Shown: piece by piece, positions 25,250-38,758 of the stretch
Position numbering within the stretch: position 1 is the first letter of the stretch
Layout of the letters: each line of letters starts with the position of its first letter
Assembly (NCBI GenBank): GCA_021613535.1
Contig: CP075493.1
Coordinates: forward strand, 10,726,001 to 10,790,000
Direction: 5' to 3'
Source: Adineta vaga
Lineage: Eukaryota > Rotifera
Length of the DNA: 64,000 nucleotides
Translations under genes and position numbers: made by a program
Notes under the pieces: generated by a model
The model's input: only the letters and a program-made list of their open reading frames with translations
Told to the model about the DNA's origin: nothing
Databases searched by the model: none

Positions 25250-26914
25250 ATGGATCCTTTGAGTTTTATTGATAAAATTCCCATATATTGGGTTGCGGAA
25301 CTTCTAGAAAATCTCACATGCGCACTATGTTTTTTCCTGCTCTTCCCTCCAATGCAATTGACCTGTTGCGGAAAACGTGTGTGTGCTGGTTGCGGTTCAA
25401 CTAAGTATTTTATCTTCTAGTATCATTGATATTAAAAATATTAACTATGAACTTTCAATTATAGATTGAAACAATATTCTCAGTGTCCGTTTTGTTCGGC
25501 GCCAGGAATACCAGAGGTAAGAATGAAACAAACCTGATCTTAATCTTGTTTTTATCATGAATTTAATGTTTAGGCAAAACCAGATAAAGGTTATGAGCGA
25601 GAACTGAAAAAACTAGAAGTTTGTTGTCCACGATGTAATGAGAAATGTCCGACTTATTTTCCAGACTTACATGTAAGACGAATTTTCTTAAGCTTTTGCA
25701 TTTTGAAAGATAAATCTAACCATTTTTTAGAAACATTTGGAAAACCATCGTGATCTTCAGTGTTCAAATTGTGAGGAAAGATTTATTTTCCCAAAAGAAT
25801 TAGAAAACCATCAACGTGAAACATGCAAAAATCGTGTGGTGGCTTGTCCACTTAATTTCATTGGCTGTTCAAAATCGGTATGAACTATAGTGAACAGGAA
25901 ATCTTTCAAGCTATTTTTCGAGACTTAGTGAAAAACGAAATGTATACTGAATATTTTTTTTTTATTTAGGTATCATTTGCTCAGTTAGGAAAACATACTT
26001 TGAGCAATGAGCATCAGCTCTCTATATTTGCATTCGTTAAAGCAATTACCTTACAATCGTCTGAACAGCAAGACATAATAACGTTTACAAAGCCTCTCGA
26101 GAACTCATATCAACATCTATTACTTCCTTATCAAGTAAAAATAGATGCTTTGAATGAAGAAACCGATCGAATCACGGAGAATTGTGATCAACTCGAATCA
26201 GAAAGAAAAATAAAGGAAACCAGCATAAATGAAGTACGTGCACAGTTTGCGAACATCAACAAATCATCGGAAAGTAATATACAACTTATCGCTGATATTC
26301 ATGGAATATTAATGGGAATGAGTAAAATTCTGGATGATATCAAATCTAAATCGTTGACTGGTCCTAAATTATTATCATGGGATGGTTTATTTATTTGGAA
26401 TATTAAATTTTCAGAGTTTAAGAATAATAGACAGTCAATACAATCGGAACCATTTCACAGTTCTCAAAGTGGCTACAAGCTAGCATTACGATGTGAAATA
26501 TATGAAGATAAACTGGAGAAGACGTCTTATATTTCAATCTCTTTCGTCATTCTATTGGGGGAGTATGACGCCATTTTGACCTGGCCGTTTGAATACCCAA
26601 TTACACTTTCTATCGTCGATCTATCAATACATAAAAAAGATATTTCATACGAAATCACCAATGAATCTCGTGCACTACCGTTTTCCAGACCTATCAATAA
26701 TATCAATTCACCATATCGAGTCGAGAAATTCTGTCCTCTGAATAAATTATCGAAAAGCAACAGTAATTATTTACAAAATGATACGATGTTCGTTCGAGCA
26801 TACATCGATTTTTCAAAACCAACTACAAATTCAGTTTCAAGTAAAGAACAAGTGAAAGTTACTACATCTAATCCTATCCACCATGATATTGTATCCAATA
26901 CGTTGGTCAATTAA
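25250..26914 (+). CDS. TRAF-like protein: RING, TRAF zinc fingers, coiled coil, MATH (5 exons, 465 aa)
   Basis: Exons are 25250-25404, 25465-25516, 25574-25672, 25731-25877 and 25970-26914, in frame, 465 aa. The RING-type finger begins CALCFFLLFPPMQLTCCGKR and ends QCPFCSAPG. TRAF-type Cys/His units follow (CCPRCNEKCPTYF, CSNCEERFIFPKELENHQ, CPLNFIGC). Next come a helical coiled-coil stretch and a C-terminal MATH/TRAF-C domain beginning around LLSWDGLFIWNIKF. TRAFs are cytoplasmic adaptors and E3 ligases downstream of TNF-receptor and Toll/IL-1-type receptors. The fold order matches TRAF2/3/5/6-like proteins and the length is usual. The first RING Cys pair is embedded in a hydrophobic stretch, so ligase activity is not assured. 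Confidence 0.82.
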
Positions 26915-28238
26915 TGTCGTAAACAAAATTTTCTGATATGCCTACAACACTTTAGTTTGCCACTCATATAATACAACCCGAACTAGTTTTTACTATGTAG
27001 GTCCAGATATGAAAAATTCGTTGTGTGTTAAAATCATGTTTCACAAAAGTTTCAATATCTTAACATACATTTCCTGATGTATATATGTGAAGGAATTTTA
27101 AAACTAATATGACCATTTGTTCTAACGCCGTTTTTTTCTACGAATGCATATTTTTTTCTTAGGAAATAAAGTAAAATTTCGGAAATACAGTTGAATTTCA
27201 AACTATTAGCAAATTTGAAAAAGAAATATTGTCTATTGCTATAGAAACAAGAGGAAGTGTGCTCATGAGTCTGTGTACTTCAAAGGTAACTCAATGAATG
27301 TTAAGAACGGAAAAATCCAAGAAAGAAAAAAAATTGATTGTTTTATAAATTTTCTCTTCGCCCACTGAGGGCTTGAAGCGATAAGATTGTCATCATGAAT
27401 AAACAAAATGTATTACTAATGTTGTTCTAACTCAAGAATTTTGTTTAATTTTTCTATATGAAATATTGTAAACACTAAAATTTCTTACACTATAAAAACC
27501 TATGAGTATAATTGAGCGGAAGAACTGATGTTTTGCATCTTCTATCAATGAAGAATTAAAAAAGAAATCAATTTTTATTGATGCTTAAGTTCATCATTAT
27601 TATCTCTTATGTGAACTTACGTTAGTATTTCAAAAAGGTTACTGAAAATAAAGACGAAGAACATTTCGTAACTTTCTATGTTCATCGCTTGGCTCTCTAG
27701 ATGAATGTGTGTTAATAATGAAAGTCAAATTTTCTAAGTTTGTCACTGTTAATTGATATTTACGAGTAAAATCTGTAGACAAATAGACATATGAATATGT
27801 TTATCGTCAAGCGATTGTTATTGATTTTTGAAAAGCATAAATATCAAAGAAATGAAAGAAGACAGAAAACAATTACCAATGAAATTATCATATAGCAAGA
27901 TAAATGTAAAATAACGTGCGTGATTTTTCTCTCTGAATCTATTAAACTATGTCAATAGCAAACGTTAGAAATATTTGCACTGTTAGAAACGTATCGAATG
28001 GCTAAAATTTAGGATTTTGCATAAATAACATTTTAATTTTCATATACAAATTTTCCGGAGAAGACGTGACAAATGGTATTGACATTCCATCGTTGTTTCT
28101 ATTTGATCAAACAACAATCGTTAAAAGAAGAAAAATACCAGATTGAGTGAATAAAATAACTGTGAAATAAAAGTTCACAATGAATAAGAGTCTTTAACAG
28201 GAAAGAGAAGGTTACACATCGATCTTACGGATCAAATT
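26915..28238. other. Intergenic, TRAF to SPEF1
   Basis: 1.3 kb of AT-rich sequence with no open frame of note and no recognisable repeat. Confidence 0.5.
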
Positions 28239-28913
28239 ATGAGTAAACAAAAATATTCATCTAGTTATCCACTAACATCTTCATACGATATATTATTAGT
28301 ATGGTTGGATACACTTTCTCTATCACGATCCATTCGTAAATTAGAAACAGATTTTGCTGATGGAGTATTAGTTGCTGAAATCATTGCATATTTCTTTCCA
28401 GAATATGTTGATTTTGGACTGTTTCATGCAGCTCGAAATATGTCACAACGTGTAAAAAATTGGCTTTTATTAAATTCTAAAATATTACCAAAAATAGGTT
28501 TACATATACCCGGTACTGTTGTACACAATATTATCAACGAAGATTACCGTACAATCGAAGCATTCCTTCTACGTTTACGAGAAAAAATTGAAGATAATGC
28601 ACCTTATATGGGTAAACAATCACGTTTACAATGGGAAACATGGCGTTCATTAAATACTGAACGATATCGTTTACCACAAATATTATTTACACCACGACAA
28701 ACAGCTGCTGTCATGCCTAGTTATGGATCTCTCGTTCGTCATGGAAGAATGATAGATTCATATGTTGATGATAATGATGAAATATTGAAGAGCAAAGATG
28801 AAGAAATTGAAATTTTACGTGCTAAATTAACACGCTGTGAGAGAGTTATTCATACCCAAGATAAACGTATACAAGAATTAGAAGATAAAATTGAAAAATT
28901 AAGACCAAAATAA
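28239..28913 (+). CDS. spef1: SPEF1/CLAMP-like calponin-homology protein (224 aa, intronless)
   Basis: A single exon encodes 224 aa. Residues about 15-120 form the divergent CH_2 calponin-homology domain of SPEF1: YDILLVWLDTLSLSRSIRKL, DFADGVLVAEII, YFPEY-like FFPEYVDF and NWLLLNSKILPKIG. The C-terminus (about residues 180-224) is a heptad coiled coil (EEIEILRAKL...IQELEDKIEKL). SPEF1 binds and bundles microtubules in motile cilia, notably the central pair, and in epithelial cells. The length matches vertebrate SPEF1 (about 236 aa). Motile cilia of the corona and protonephridia would be the natural site of action in a rotifer; that is inference. Confidence 0.82.
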   Translation: MSKQKYSSSYPLTSSYDILLVWLDTLSLSRSIRKLETDFADGVLVAEIIAYFFPEYVDFGLFHAARNMSQRVKNWLLLNSKILPKIGLHIPGTVVHNIINEDYRTIEAFLLRLREKIEDNAPYMGKQSRLQWETWRSLNTERYRLPQILFTPRQTAAVMPSYGSLVRHGRMIDSYVDDNDEILKSKDEEIEILRAKLTRCERVIHTQDKRIQELEDKIEKLRPK

Positions 28914-29160
28914 GCATTTTTTTGTAAATCTTCTTTTTTAATCAATAAAAAAAGTCATTATCTAGCGAACAAGACTTATAGTCTTTTGTCTATATGAACA
29001 TAAAGAAAAGATAAATCAACTTGTCTCTCTCTCTCTTAGTTACAGTCTGCATTATCTTATCATCATGACCTGAACATACTTTTCGAACGTTCGAATGTAC
29101 ACTACATATATCTATAAATAGCCAATGAACACAAGGACAGTTTAAGCTGATAGAAAAAAA

Positions 29161-30934
29161 ATGAGCTTAATAGCGATTTTTCTCATCTGTATTGTACTAC
29201 TTCTTGTGTTTTATACAATTTATGAACGTTTTTGTTATTTTTCAAATCGTTCCATTCCATGTCCAAGACTGCCATCGATATTTCTTGGTCATTTATCTAC
29301 TCTTTGGTCAGTGATATCATATTCTGAACAACTTCGTCAATGGACTCAACAATATGGTTCTATCTATGGCCTTTTCGAAGGTATTCGACCGATGTATGTC
29401 GTATCAGATGTAACATTTATCGAAGAAGTCCTCATTAAACAATTTACCCGTTTTCCTACTCGACGACCAACATTAATAACTCGTTCAGTAGGTCAGAAAC
29501 TTTCCAATGTATTTTCGGCTTGTCTTCTATCTATATGGAAACGACAACGTAAAATACTTACACCAACATTTAGTGGAGCAAAAATGCGACGATTATTACC
29601 TACAGTTGAAACTTGTATTCATCTTTTTCTTGAAAAATTATCCATGACAAAAGATGGTACAATAATTAATATTTATGAGCTATACAAACGTTTGACAATG
29701 GATGTTATTTGTATGTTTTGTATTTGATTTTAATCTTGATAAATTCAATGATTTGATTTTGCATAGGTCGATGTGCATTTGGTATTGATACAGATATACA
29801 AAATGATATGGAGAAGAAGAATATTTATATGAAAAAAGTAGAAGAACTCTTTGCTAAAAATGCTGAATATACAGTTTTAGCTAAGATGCATCGGATAACA
29901 TCTCATACTATACTAGGAAGTATATGTGTAATCTTATTTCAATTGAAACGATTTTTTACAAAGAATGAATCATCAATTCAAGCAAATATTTGGTTAATGG
30001 AACACATGCATGATTTTATTCAACAAAGATTTATTGATATTAAATCACAGAAACCAACTGATGATCTTCTTCAACTAATGATCGATGCTGTTCATTCTGA
30101 TAAAGTTTGTTTTCTATATGTTTTCGAATCAATAAATTCCTTTTCGTATTTGAATATATAGGATCAATTAACATCAACAGAATTACTAAGTAATGTATTT
30201 ATTGTGTTGGCTGCTGGTTTTGAAACAACATCAACTGCATTGGGCTATTGCACTTATCGTCTTGCTCTACATCAAGATATTCAAGAAAAATTATACGCAG
30301 AACTTACCGAACATTGGGATCCTAATGATAATAAAACTTATGATATTATTTCATCAAAATTAACGTATATGGATTTATTTGTAAAAGAAGTTTTACGAAT
30401 GCATCCACCGGCTCCTCAAGTAGTTCATCGTCAATGTATGGAAGATACACATGTAGCTGGATATGAAATTCGAGAAGGTTTTTTTTCTATTGAAATAGTT
30501 AAGAAAAGAAAATTTGAACATCGAATATTTTGTTTTATTGATAGGTACATTGATTCAAATTGATGTACTTTCTGTACATTATGATCAAGAACTTTGGGGT
30601 CCTGAACCAGCAGATGAATTTCATCCAGAACGGCATGCACAAAAACGACATTCAGTTGCTTTTATGCCATTTGGTGCTGGACCAAGAATATGTCTGGGAA
30701 TGAGATTTGCATTAAGTAAGTTTGCTCGTATATGATGGGAAGATTATCTATTTTATTGGTACTTTGTATTTGATAGTGGAAACCAAATTATGTTTAGCTC
30801 AATTGATTAGTACATATCGTATTTTACCTTCGTCATCTGAAGATTATAAATTGAATATTAGCGAACAAATTGTGATGACGCCTGATAAAGTCTGTATCAA
30901 GTTGGAAAAGCGAATCAAATCTTCATTTCATTAA
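29161..30934 (+). CDS. Cytochrome P450, CYP3-like (5 exons, 510 aa)
   Basis: Exons are 29161-29710, 29767-30104, 30162-30477, 30545-30715 and 30777-30934, in frame, 510 aa. An N-terminal hydrophobic anchor is followed by a proline-containing hinge (IPCPRLPSIFLGHL), which indicates a microsomal enzyme of the endoplasmic reticulum. The C-helix has WKRQRKILTPTF, the I-helix AGFETTS, the ExxR motif is KEVLRMHPP, and the haem loop is FMPFGAGPRICLGMRFA with the axial Cys. The pattern fits the CYP3 clan, whose members oxidise lipophilic xenobiotics and endogenous lipids. Introns are 56-67 bp. All catalytic motifs are present, so an active enzyme is expected. The substrate is unknown. Confidence 0.9.
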
Positions 30935-31147
30935 TGGCAAAGTTCTGAATACTTTTTTTGAATATTAGAATAGAATTAGTTTCTTTTTTTTTGCAATTAT
31001 TTCATCTCTAAATAGGATAATATAATCACCAAGATATATTGCACACTAATAAATCATTGATATTTCTCTGTCATTTATTACACAAAATAAAAATTCATAT
31101 AATAATTAATATATTTTTAAAAAGTCTGTTATTTTTCAATGAATAGA

Positions 31148-32777
31148 TCAACGTTGACGAAGAACATTGATCAAACGTTTCTTACGTCCAATACTTTGAT
31201 CAGCTAGAATATATGGTCCTGCACGAACATTGTTCGTATCTTTTATATTCGCTACTAAATCACTCAGATCATATGTTGGTATATTGATTTTGTTCTTTGA
31301 GAATATGTTGCTAAAAAATGATTTCACTTTGTTGTAAGCAGATTTGACACTGTTCTTTATATCTGTAATGAAACTATCACTTTTCTTCAAACTTGCTTTG
31401 AGATACGGTGAAAAGAATCGAAATCGTTGTCCTTGAGCAACTGCATCCGATACTTGTTGTGCTATGGCTTCTGTTGGATGAACAATGAAGAGACGATCAA
31501 AATTATCATTTCCAATTTCTTGTCGAAGATCGTTTAGAAAACGTTCAGTTGCATTTATAGCAAATGAAACAGCTTGAAAACTAAACACACGAAAGTGGAA
31601 TGCCTACGATTATCTACAAAGAAAGACTTCGTCTTACTGAAGATTTGAATGTGGTGAAAAGATTAAACTATTCGAATCTTTATTGATTCCACCAATTGCT
31701 GGTACATGTGAGGACTCATCCATAACAGAACCATGAGAACATTTGCCAATGTTTGCTGGCTTACTAATAATTTCATTATTTTCAGTAGATTGATTGAATA
31801 AATATCCACTTGTGAGTATTTGTTGAGTGTTGATAGTTGATAGAATGTTGTTTGAACAATCATAATAAACAAGTGGACATTTTCTTATGGTGATTTTTTG
31901 CCAAAGATTCTAGAAAACATAGTATTATTAGTGTATGAGAAAGACAGAATATATATGTACTACTTACACAGTCTTGTGTTTTTTTCGTGCAACCAGTATC
32001 GGAACATGTGGCTTGATTAGGTGCAGCAACTTGTCCAATTGTTTCACTGTGTCCAATGAGAGTATTTATATCTATGTTACCCATTTCGACCCAATTCGAA
32101 TGTGAATAGAAATCTTGTAGTGTGTGAAGTGATTTTCCTGTCATTTGCCGTGCATCAGTTAAATCTTTATCAGGATTGCGTGAATCTTCCACAACTTAAA
32201 ATAGTATAAAAAACTAAATTATATTGATATAATCTTTTTCTATCATTTACTTTTTTGTCTAAGTTGCATAATACGACGACTACCATTGCTGAAAGCTTCA
32301 CTATCAAAATGTGCAGCAGATAATACTTTTGTATCTGGATCGAAATCAACCAAAGCATTATGTGTCATTACCAAATCGAGAGTAAATTTCAATGGATATG
32401 AGTAGAGTTCTACTTGCGCATCATTATATTCTGGATGTGCTAGTTTGTAGAGTTCGTCAATAGTATATTCCTTATCAAAATAGTCTTGCTCATTAACAGT
32501 ACCACCATTATTATTATTAGGAGCAATGCGTGTTTCATAGAAGAAACGAGCAAGACTACGAATGAACGCAAGTTCTGTAATGTCTGCATGTGTAATACCT
32601 GTATGAAAAGGAAAAAAAAAGAGATTATAGTTAATGAAGAAAAGATGGTATATAATGAAAAAACTGACTGTCACTAGTGAGACCACCCTCCGCAATCAAG
32701 GGATGTGGAACGAATGCATTGGTATATGATAAATAAATAGTAAAGTAAAATAACCAATATGTACAAGAAGTGAACAT
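31148..32777 (-). CDS. VWA7/HET-C-like secreted protein lacking the VWA domain (5 exons, 460 aa)
   Basis: Exons on the minus strand start at 32777, 32598, 32194, 31909 and 31580. They join in frame to about 460 aa ending at 31148. The first exon encodes a signal peptide (FTSCTYWLFYFTIYLSYTNA). The conserved part has THADITELAF, AAHFDSEAF followed by SNGSRRIMQLRQK, and the strongly diagnostic SLHTLQDFYSHSNWVEMG, seen in VWA7 and HET-C/NgHET-type proteins. It then has cysteine pairs (CSDTGCTKKTQDC) and FLNDLRQEIG, after which VWA7 normally enters its VWA domain. Here the protein instead ends in a short basic helical tail. A truncated paralogue or a distinct architecture is likely. Function is unknown. 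Confidence 0.68.
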
Positions 32778-33603
32778 TGTGGATAAGTGCATTTAAGTAT
32801 CGAAAAATAAGATTAATGAATATGTTATGCGATCTCTCTAAAATCATCTATATTTATATGGTAAATACAGTAATGACGTATATAAGTACTACAATAGAAT
32901 GACGTTATATAATATTTTTCGTATACTCTTTCACACGATCAAATTAATCGAACAAATTACAGGTGAAAGCGTTAATATATGCGTATGTGCTATGGTGTGT
33001 TATATTTTATTTTCGTACCGTATGCATAATATATACTATTATTAATACGGTACTTTAGGTTTGAAAAGATTCTTTATGTCCTTAGAAGTCAAATAAAATC
33101 TGACGACAAGCATTTATATTTTCAAAAATGAAAAAGAAATATCTTAAATTATACTCATTGAAAATTCCTATCGAATGAATTGTATTGAGAATACTGCATT
33201 CGTATATTTATATAGACATGATTCTTTTTAATTTAAAATAAAACACAAATATGTATAAGCAATTAGAAGCGATAGATGGCGTTATCAACTAATTACACGA
33301 ATATATTAATATTAATAACGGTAAGTATTAGATGATCTCATCATAAAATAAGATCACTATGAGCTATTTCGATGAATCTATTTTATCAAAAATTCCATTT
33401 GTAGTTCCTTACAAAAGATGCACAGTATATCTTAATCATTGGTCAAAACTTTCTCCGATAGTAATCGATTATGAATCATCTACTAGTACCAATACCAACC
33501 AAACTTGAAGAAGAAGAAAATCTTACTATTCTTGATTTCAAATGATTTATTTCGAAATAACATTCTTATCCTTATTATTTGTTTATTTAATTCTAGAAGA
33601 AAG
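32778..33603. other. Divergent intergenic region
   Basis: 0.8 kb between the VWA7-like gene and SDA1. There is a perfect 9-bp inverted repeat GTACCGTAT/ATACGGTAC at 33015-33053, but nothing else stands out. It probably contains both promoters. Confidence 0.45.
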
Positions 33604-36555
33604 ATGTCCGCGAACGATCGATTAACTCGAAGTTTACCTCATTTACAAAACTTAATCAAACGAGATTCAGATGCCTACCGAGAAGACGTAAAATAAGCAG
33701 ACGAAGCAAAATCATTCGAAATTAATTATATTTTTCTTCACACTTTAGTTTAAACTTCAATATCTACATTTTGAAAGTCAATTCACGGAATTAACAGCTA
33801 AACCAGATGCTTGGAATAAATCTCTAGCAGAAAATATTTCATTTGTTTCACAAGTATGTTGTATCTATAAAAACGGATCATGTAGAATAATATTTTCTCT
33901 TGAAATTTAGGTTGCTCATTGTTATCCCGAAGAATGTAAAGGATTATCACAAATGTTTATGGACGTTCTTCGACTATATTCATCTGTTCTTAATAATGAT
34001 ATTCGACTTGTATGAAACGATTGCTCTTCAACAAAAAAGAACCCATCATTATTTTTCTTTTCATCCATAGGTAATTGTTCGAGCATTGATTTTGATGCGT
34101 AATCGTGGTTTAATTGATTGCGTTCAATTATGTGAATTATTTTTTCTTCGTTTATTACAATGTCAAGATCGTCTTCTACGTGTTGTTATTCAAACGCATA
34201 TTATTAATGATATTAAAAAGCAAAATGAAAAACATAAAAATCATAAATTAAATAGTGTTGGTTTCTTCTTTTATACCAAACTGAAATATATATTCAATCT
34301 ATTTTTTAGACATTACAAAATTTCATGTGCACAATTATTAAAGAAAGTAATGCAACAGCTGTTAAAATGGCACTGGTAAGTATAGTCAATTGATCTTTTT
34401 TTTTTTAGAAATAATCAGATTAATCAAAAACGATACGATTCATTTAGGATATTATGATTGATTTATATCGAAAGAATATTTGGAATGATACAAAAGCAGT
34501 TAATATCATCGCTTCGACATGTTTCTCGAAAATTACCAAAGTTTGTTCGATTTAATTTCATTCCAGAACATTTTCAAATGAAGTTTCTATTTAGGTTCAA
34601 GTAGCAGCATTGAACTTTTTTCTTGGTAATAATCAACCGAAAGATGACGATAAAGATTCTGATTCAGATGATGTAAGTCAATAGGAAAGTTCGATTTGTT
34701 TTCTTAATGCAAAAATCTAAATGTTTAGGATAAAGTAACAAAAAAAGATATTCTACTTGGTCATCGTGTTGGAAAGAAATCTGCTAAACGAAAAAAGAAA
34801 ACTGAACGAGCATTAAAAGCACTTGAAGTTAGTTTTTGTTTTTAAAATCGAAAAGATAAAACAAAACTTTGATTTTCTCTTAGAAACAAAAGAAAAAGAA
34901 GAAAGTTGAAGTATTCGATTTCTCTGCTCTTCATCTTCTCTATGATGCACAAGGTAACTTAAACATAATAATATAAAGTGTCTCGTGAAATAAAGATTTT
35001 TGTAGATTATGTTGAACGTTTATTTCGTCAATTGGAATCATCGAATGAACGTTTTGAAGTGAAATTACTTCATCAAGATTTAATTTCACGTTTAATTGGT
35101 CTTCATCAGTTACTTCTATTAAATTTCTATCCATATTTACAACGATATCTTCAACCTCATCAACGTCAAGTGACAAAAATTCTTTTATTTGTTGCTCAAG
35201 CATCGCACGAATATGTTCCACCGGATATTTTACAAAGTATTTGTAAAACAGTTGCAAATAATTTCATTACAGAACGAAATTCCGGAGAAGTCATGGCTGT
35301 TGGGTTCGTTTTGAAAATAAATTAAACATATCTAGAGGCTTTCTTCTTCTTCTTCTTCATCTCTTTCAGTTTGAATACAATTCGTGAAATTTGTGCGAAA
35401 TGTTATTTAGCCATGGATGAAGATTTATTACATGATCTTTCCAAATATAAATCGTATCGAGATAAATCGGTGGCAGCATCAGCTCGATCATTAATTCAAG
35501 TCTTTCGTGAGAAAAATCCACACCTTCTTGAACGAAAAGATCGAGGCAAACCAACTGAATTTCAACGTGATCTTGTACCACTTGCTTATGGACAAACCAG
35601 TGCAAAATCGTATCTTGAAGGTGCAGAAACACTTCTAGATGATGCTCATGAACAAGATAAACAATCCAATGATGATGAGGAGGAGGAAGATGATGATGAA
35701 CAAAATGGTGAAGGAGAAGGTTGGGTAGATGTATCAAATTCAAGTGATGAGGAAGAGGAAGAAGAAGACGATGACGAAAACAAAAATAATCAGCAAGAAG
35801 ACAATGAAAATAAGGTATAGAATTGATTTTTATTTTGTATGTGCAATATTCTATCTAGATGGAAGTACCGATGACTGAAGAAGAACGTCGTGAACGTGCT
35901 ATATCTATCAGTACACAACGTATTTTAACACAACGTGACTTTGAACAATTGAAAATTCTTGAAATGAAAAGACGAATACAAGATCGACGACGAAATCGTT
36001 TAGAACACGCAATACCTACAAGTAAAAAACGGAAAACAATTGAAATTAATACTGATTCAGATTCGGATGGTGAAAATAACAAAGAAAAATCCGATCAAAA
36101 GTATGTTTTTATTTTTATTTTTTCATCCAAGAAAACTGAATTTTAATTATCAAATTCTTTAGTTCAAATTTAATATCCTTGAAAGATATCGAACGAGTAC
36201 ATAAGAAACGTGCTCATGATAAAGAATCTCGTTTAGAAACTGTTCTTGTAAGTATAGATATTTGTTTGTTGATGATTTATATGATCAATTTTTTAAGGCT
36301 GGTCGCGAAGGACGAGAAAAATTTGGTAAATGGAAAAAAGAAAAAGGTCATGCTGGTACAACAAATAAAGAAAAATTGAAAAATAAAAACTTTCAAATGC
36401 TTAAACCAAAACTACGTAAAAAACAAAAACGATCATTTCGTGATAAACAGGTTTGATGAAAATTAATACTTAATACGTAATCATATATACATCTTTCTCT
36501 TTCATTCTAGATTGCACTTCGAGATTCATTGTTAAAAGATAAACGTCTTCGATAA
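33604..36555 (+). CDS. sdad1: SDA1 homologue, 60S ribosome biogenesis (15 exons)
   Basis: About 700 aa assembled from 15 small exons separated by roughly 50-75 bp introns. Diagnostic blocks are [99 protein letters not shown] and [17 protein letters not shown]. Further blocks include the lysine-rich [19 protein letters not shown], an acidic tract preceded by [13 protein letters not shown] and the basic C-terminus [15 protein letters not shown]1 is a nucleolar protein needed for export of the large ribosomal subunit. The match runs the whole length, as in human SDAD1 (687 aa). A noncanonical-looking junction near 34260-34310 still reads in frame. It is the most intron-dense gene in the window. 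Confidence 0.92.
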
Positions 36556-38758
36556 TTATTTGTTGTTTTTATCAAATAAAATAAATCATCGTTGACTATT
36601 AACAATTTAACCCTGTACTATCTTTTTCAATAATATGTATCATCATAAACGAAAAAAAAATAACTTGCCAATAAAATAGTATCATTGTTAATGTCAAAAA
36701 GAATAGATGTACTAATGATTTCTTTCTAGCTCTGCACATTTTCAAAGTAGCAAAACTTGACAAAGTCATATGTTTGTTATGTTTATATAGAATAATTTCA
36801 TGAAATAGAAAATATGCATCAGGTTACATTTAGTTGTTAATCACCATCAGATTTTATCGATCTGATCTGATTATTTCCATTCAAAGTAATCTTCTCATTT
36901 GGTGACAATTATAATGAACTTCCTTATTTTCTTTTTTGTGAAGTCATTAATAAAAATATTCATCTTATTTCCTGAAGACAATAATGTACTTAAATGAGAA
37001 TGCATGAGAAAACAAATCATATTTGTCTTTTAGCAACAAGTGTCCTTATCTTTCCTTCTTCTTCTTCTTCTTTTTTTCTTCTATCTTTACGATTACAAGT
37101 TGCACCTGTTTTTCTCGATTCGTCATTCAATCAAATGCAAGTCGAATATGTGTTTCCTTTATTAGAGAAGATTTCTTTTTATTGATGGGAAACACCAATC
37201 TTCAATGTTAATAAAAAAATGATTCTACGACGAAAAAGAACATTGCTGTTACTTGGATCTATTTTTGTTTTCACCTAAAGTCAGGTACTAATAAAAAGTA
37301 ATTAGACCCTATTTTTCTGTTAAACTCATTCATTTTGTTTTTTAAAAGCAATGAAAAAGAAGGAAATTAGATACTCGGTTTTTATAACTAAATACTACGT
37401 ATAAAAAGCGGATTTCTTTTTCTTTTTCTTTTTCTCTTGAAAATAATGAATTTGTGTTAGAAAAGATTATAGGGTATGCAAATAATCATATTTATTAAAT
37501 GGCGAACGTTCTTCGTTGAAAGCTTTTTTTTACTGATATACCGTGTTTTTCTCATATACTACGAACAATACTATAGGCAAGAACAAAAGAAACTTAAATA
37601 TAGACCAACCAAACGGATGGTAAGCATAGACAAAGGTTTTTATTTTTATTTTTGAATAAATATATTAGAAAAAAAAACTAGGTACTAGTTTTGACAGATG
37701 TCTTTCAATATTTTATTATGTAGTTGAAAATAGCAAGTAATGTCATTTGTTATTGAAAGTTTTCGTGTTAAATTGATTTATTTCGTCTAAATTATCTGTA
37801 AAATAATAAATTACGGATGATTTATCAAAAGATTAAAGGATGTATGTTATCATCATCGGAATATTTAGTAAACAACTAGAGAACAAAATGTCATTGTAGT
37901 CATTTGATATCGATCTCTTGAGAGGAAAAGAACTGACAGATTATTACATGAAAAGAAACAAACTGACAATTGTTTCCATTCATTCATAAAGTATATAGGA
38001 TGATGTCTAACTTAATTTCTCGAGATCTAAATTATCTAGAAGAATAATGAAATCTGACAAATTGCCTGACATAAACCAGTCGAAAATATATATAAATAAA
38101 TAATCTGATGCTTTACTATCGTTTTCATGAGCGAAGGAACATATTTTTTCTTCTTATTCTTAGTTCTATGTATAGAGATGACAAAGTATAAGAAACGGAG
38201 AAATCTATGACGAAGAGACAAGAATGGAATGCATCAGCTATCGTAGGTGGTAGAACTATCATAATAATCGTAACCTGTTTCTCATTAGAGAATCTAACAC
38301 ATTCAAGTTGCTTGACATACATTTTCACACATAGTAATCACACAAAAATCTCTTTTTCATATGACATTTTGATACTAGCATCGATTAGGCCCAGTTATGG
38401 ATGGAGAGATGAAATACATCGGTAAGTTGAACAAAGACATTATCTATTCACATGGGAAAAAAATTTATTCTTAGAAATTTAGCATAGGTCATTAATTATA
38501 TGAGAAAAGTAGGATATTAATACATTTTAAGTTATTCAACTTTGAATAAATGCATTCATAAAATGAGATAAGATAGAATAGTTGATTTGCGAAAGAGAAT
38601 ATATGGATTTTCTATCTAAAGTATGTCTGAAGAGAAATATGAAGAATGTCACCGAAGGCTAATCGAATGAAAACGAAGAAGATCTGTTTGTAATTATCAG
38701 AATTTGGTTGAAATCAATTCGTTTCTTTTTTTCTTCAGATAAACATACGTCGAATTAA
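36556..38758. other. Intergenic, SDA1 to GPCR
   Basis: 2.2 kb with a CTT-rich tract near 37060-37080 and T-rich runs. The short open frames have no motif support. It probably includes the GPCR promoter and 5' UTR. Confidence 0.5.

Noticed and set aside
33015-33053. 9-bp inverted repeat with 21-bp loop
   Set aside because: Too short and AT-rich to claim as an operator or transposon end.
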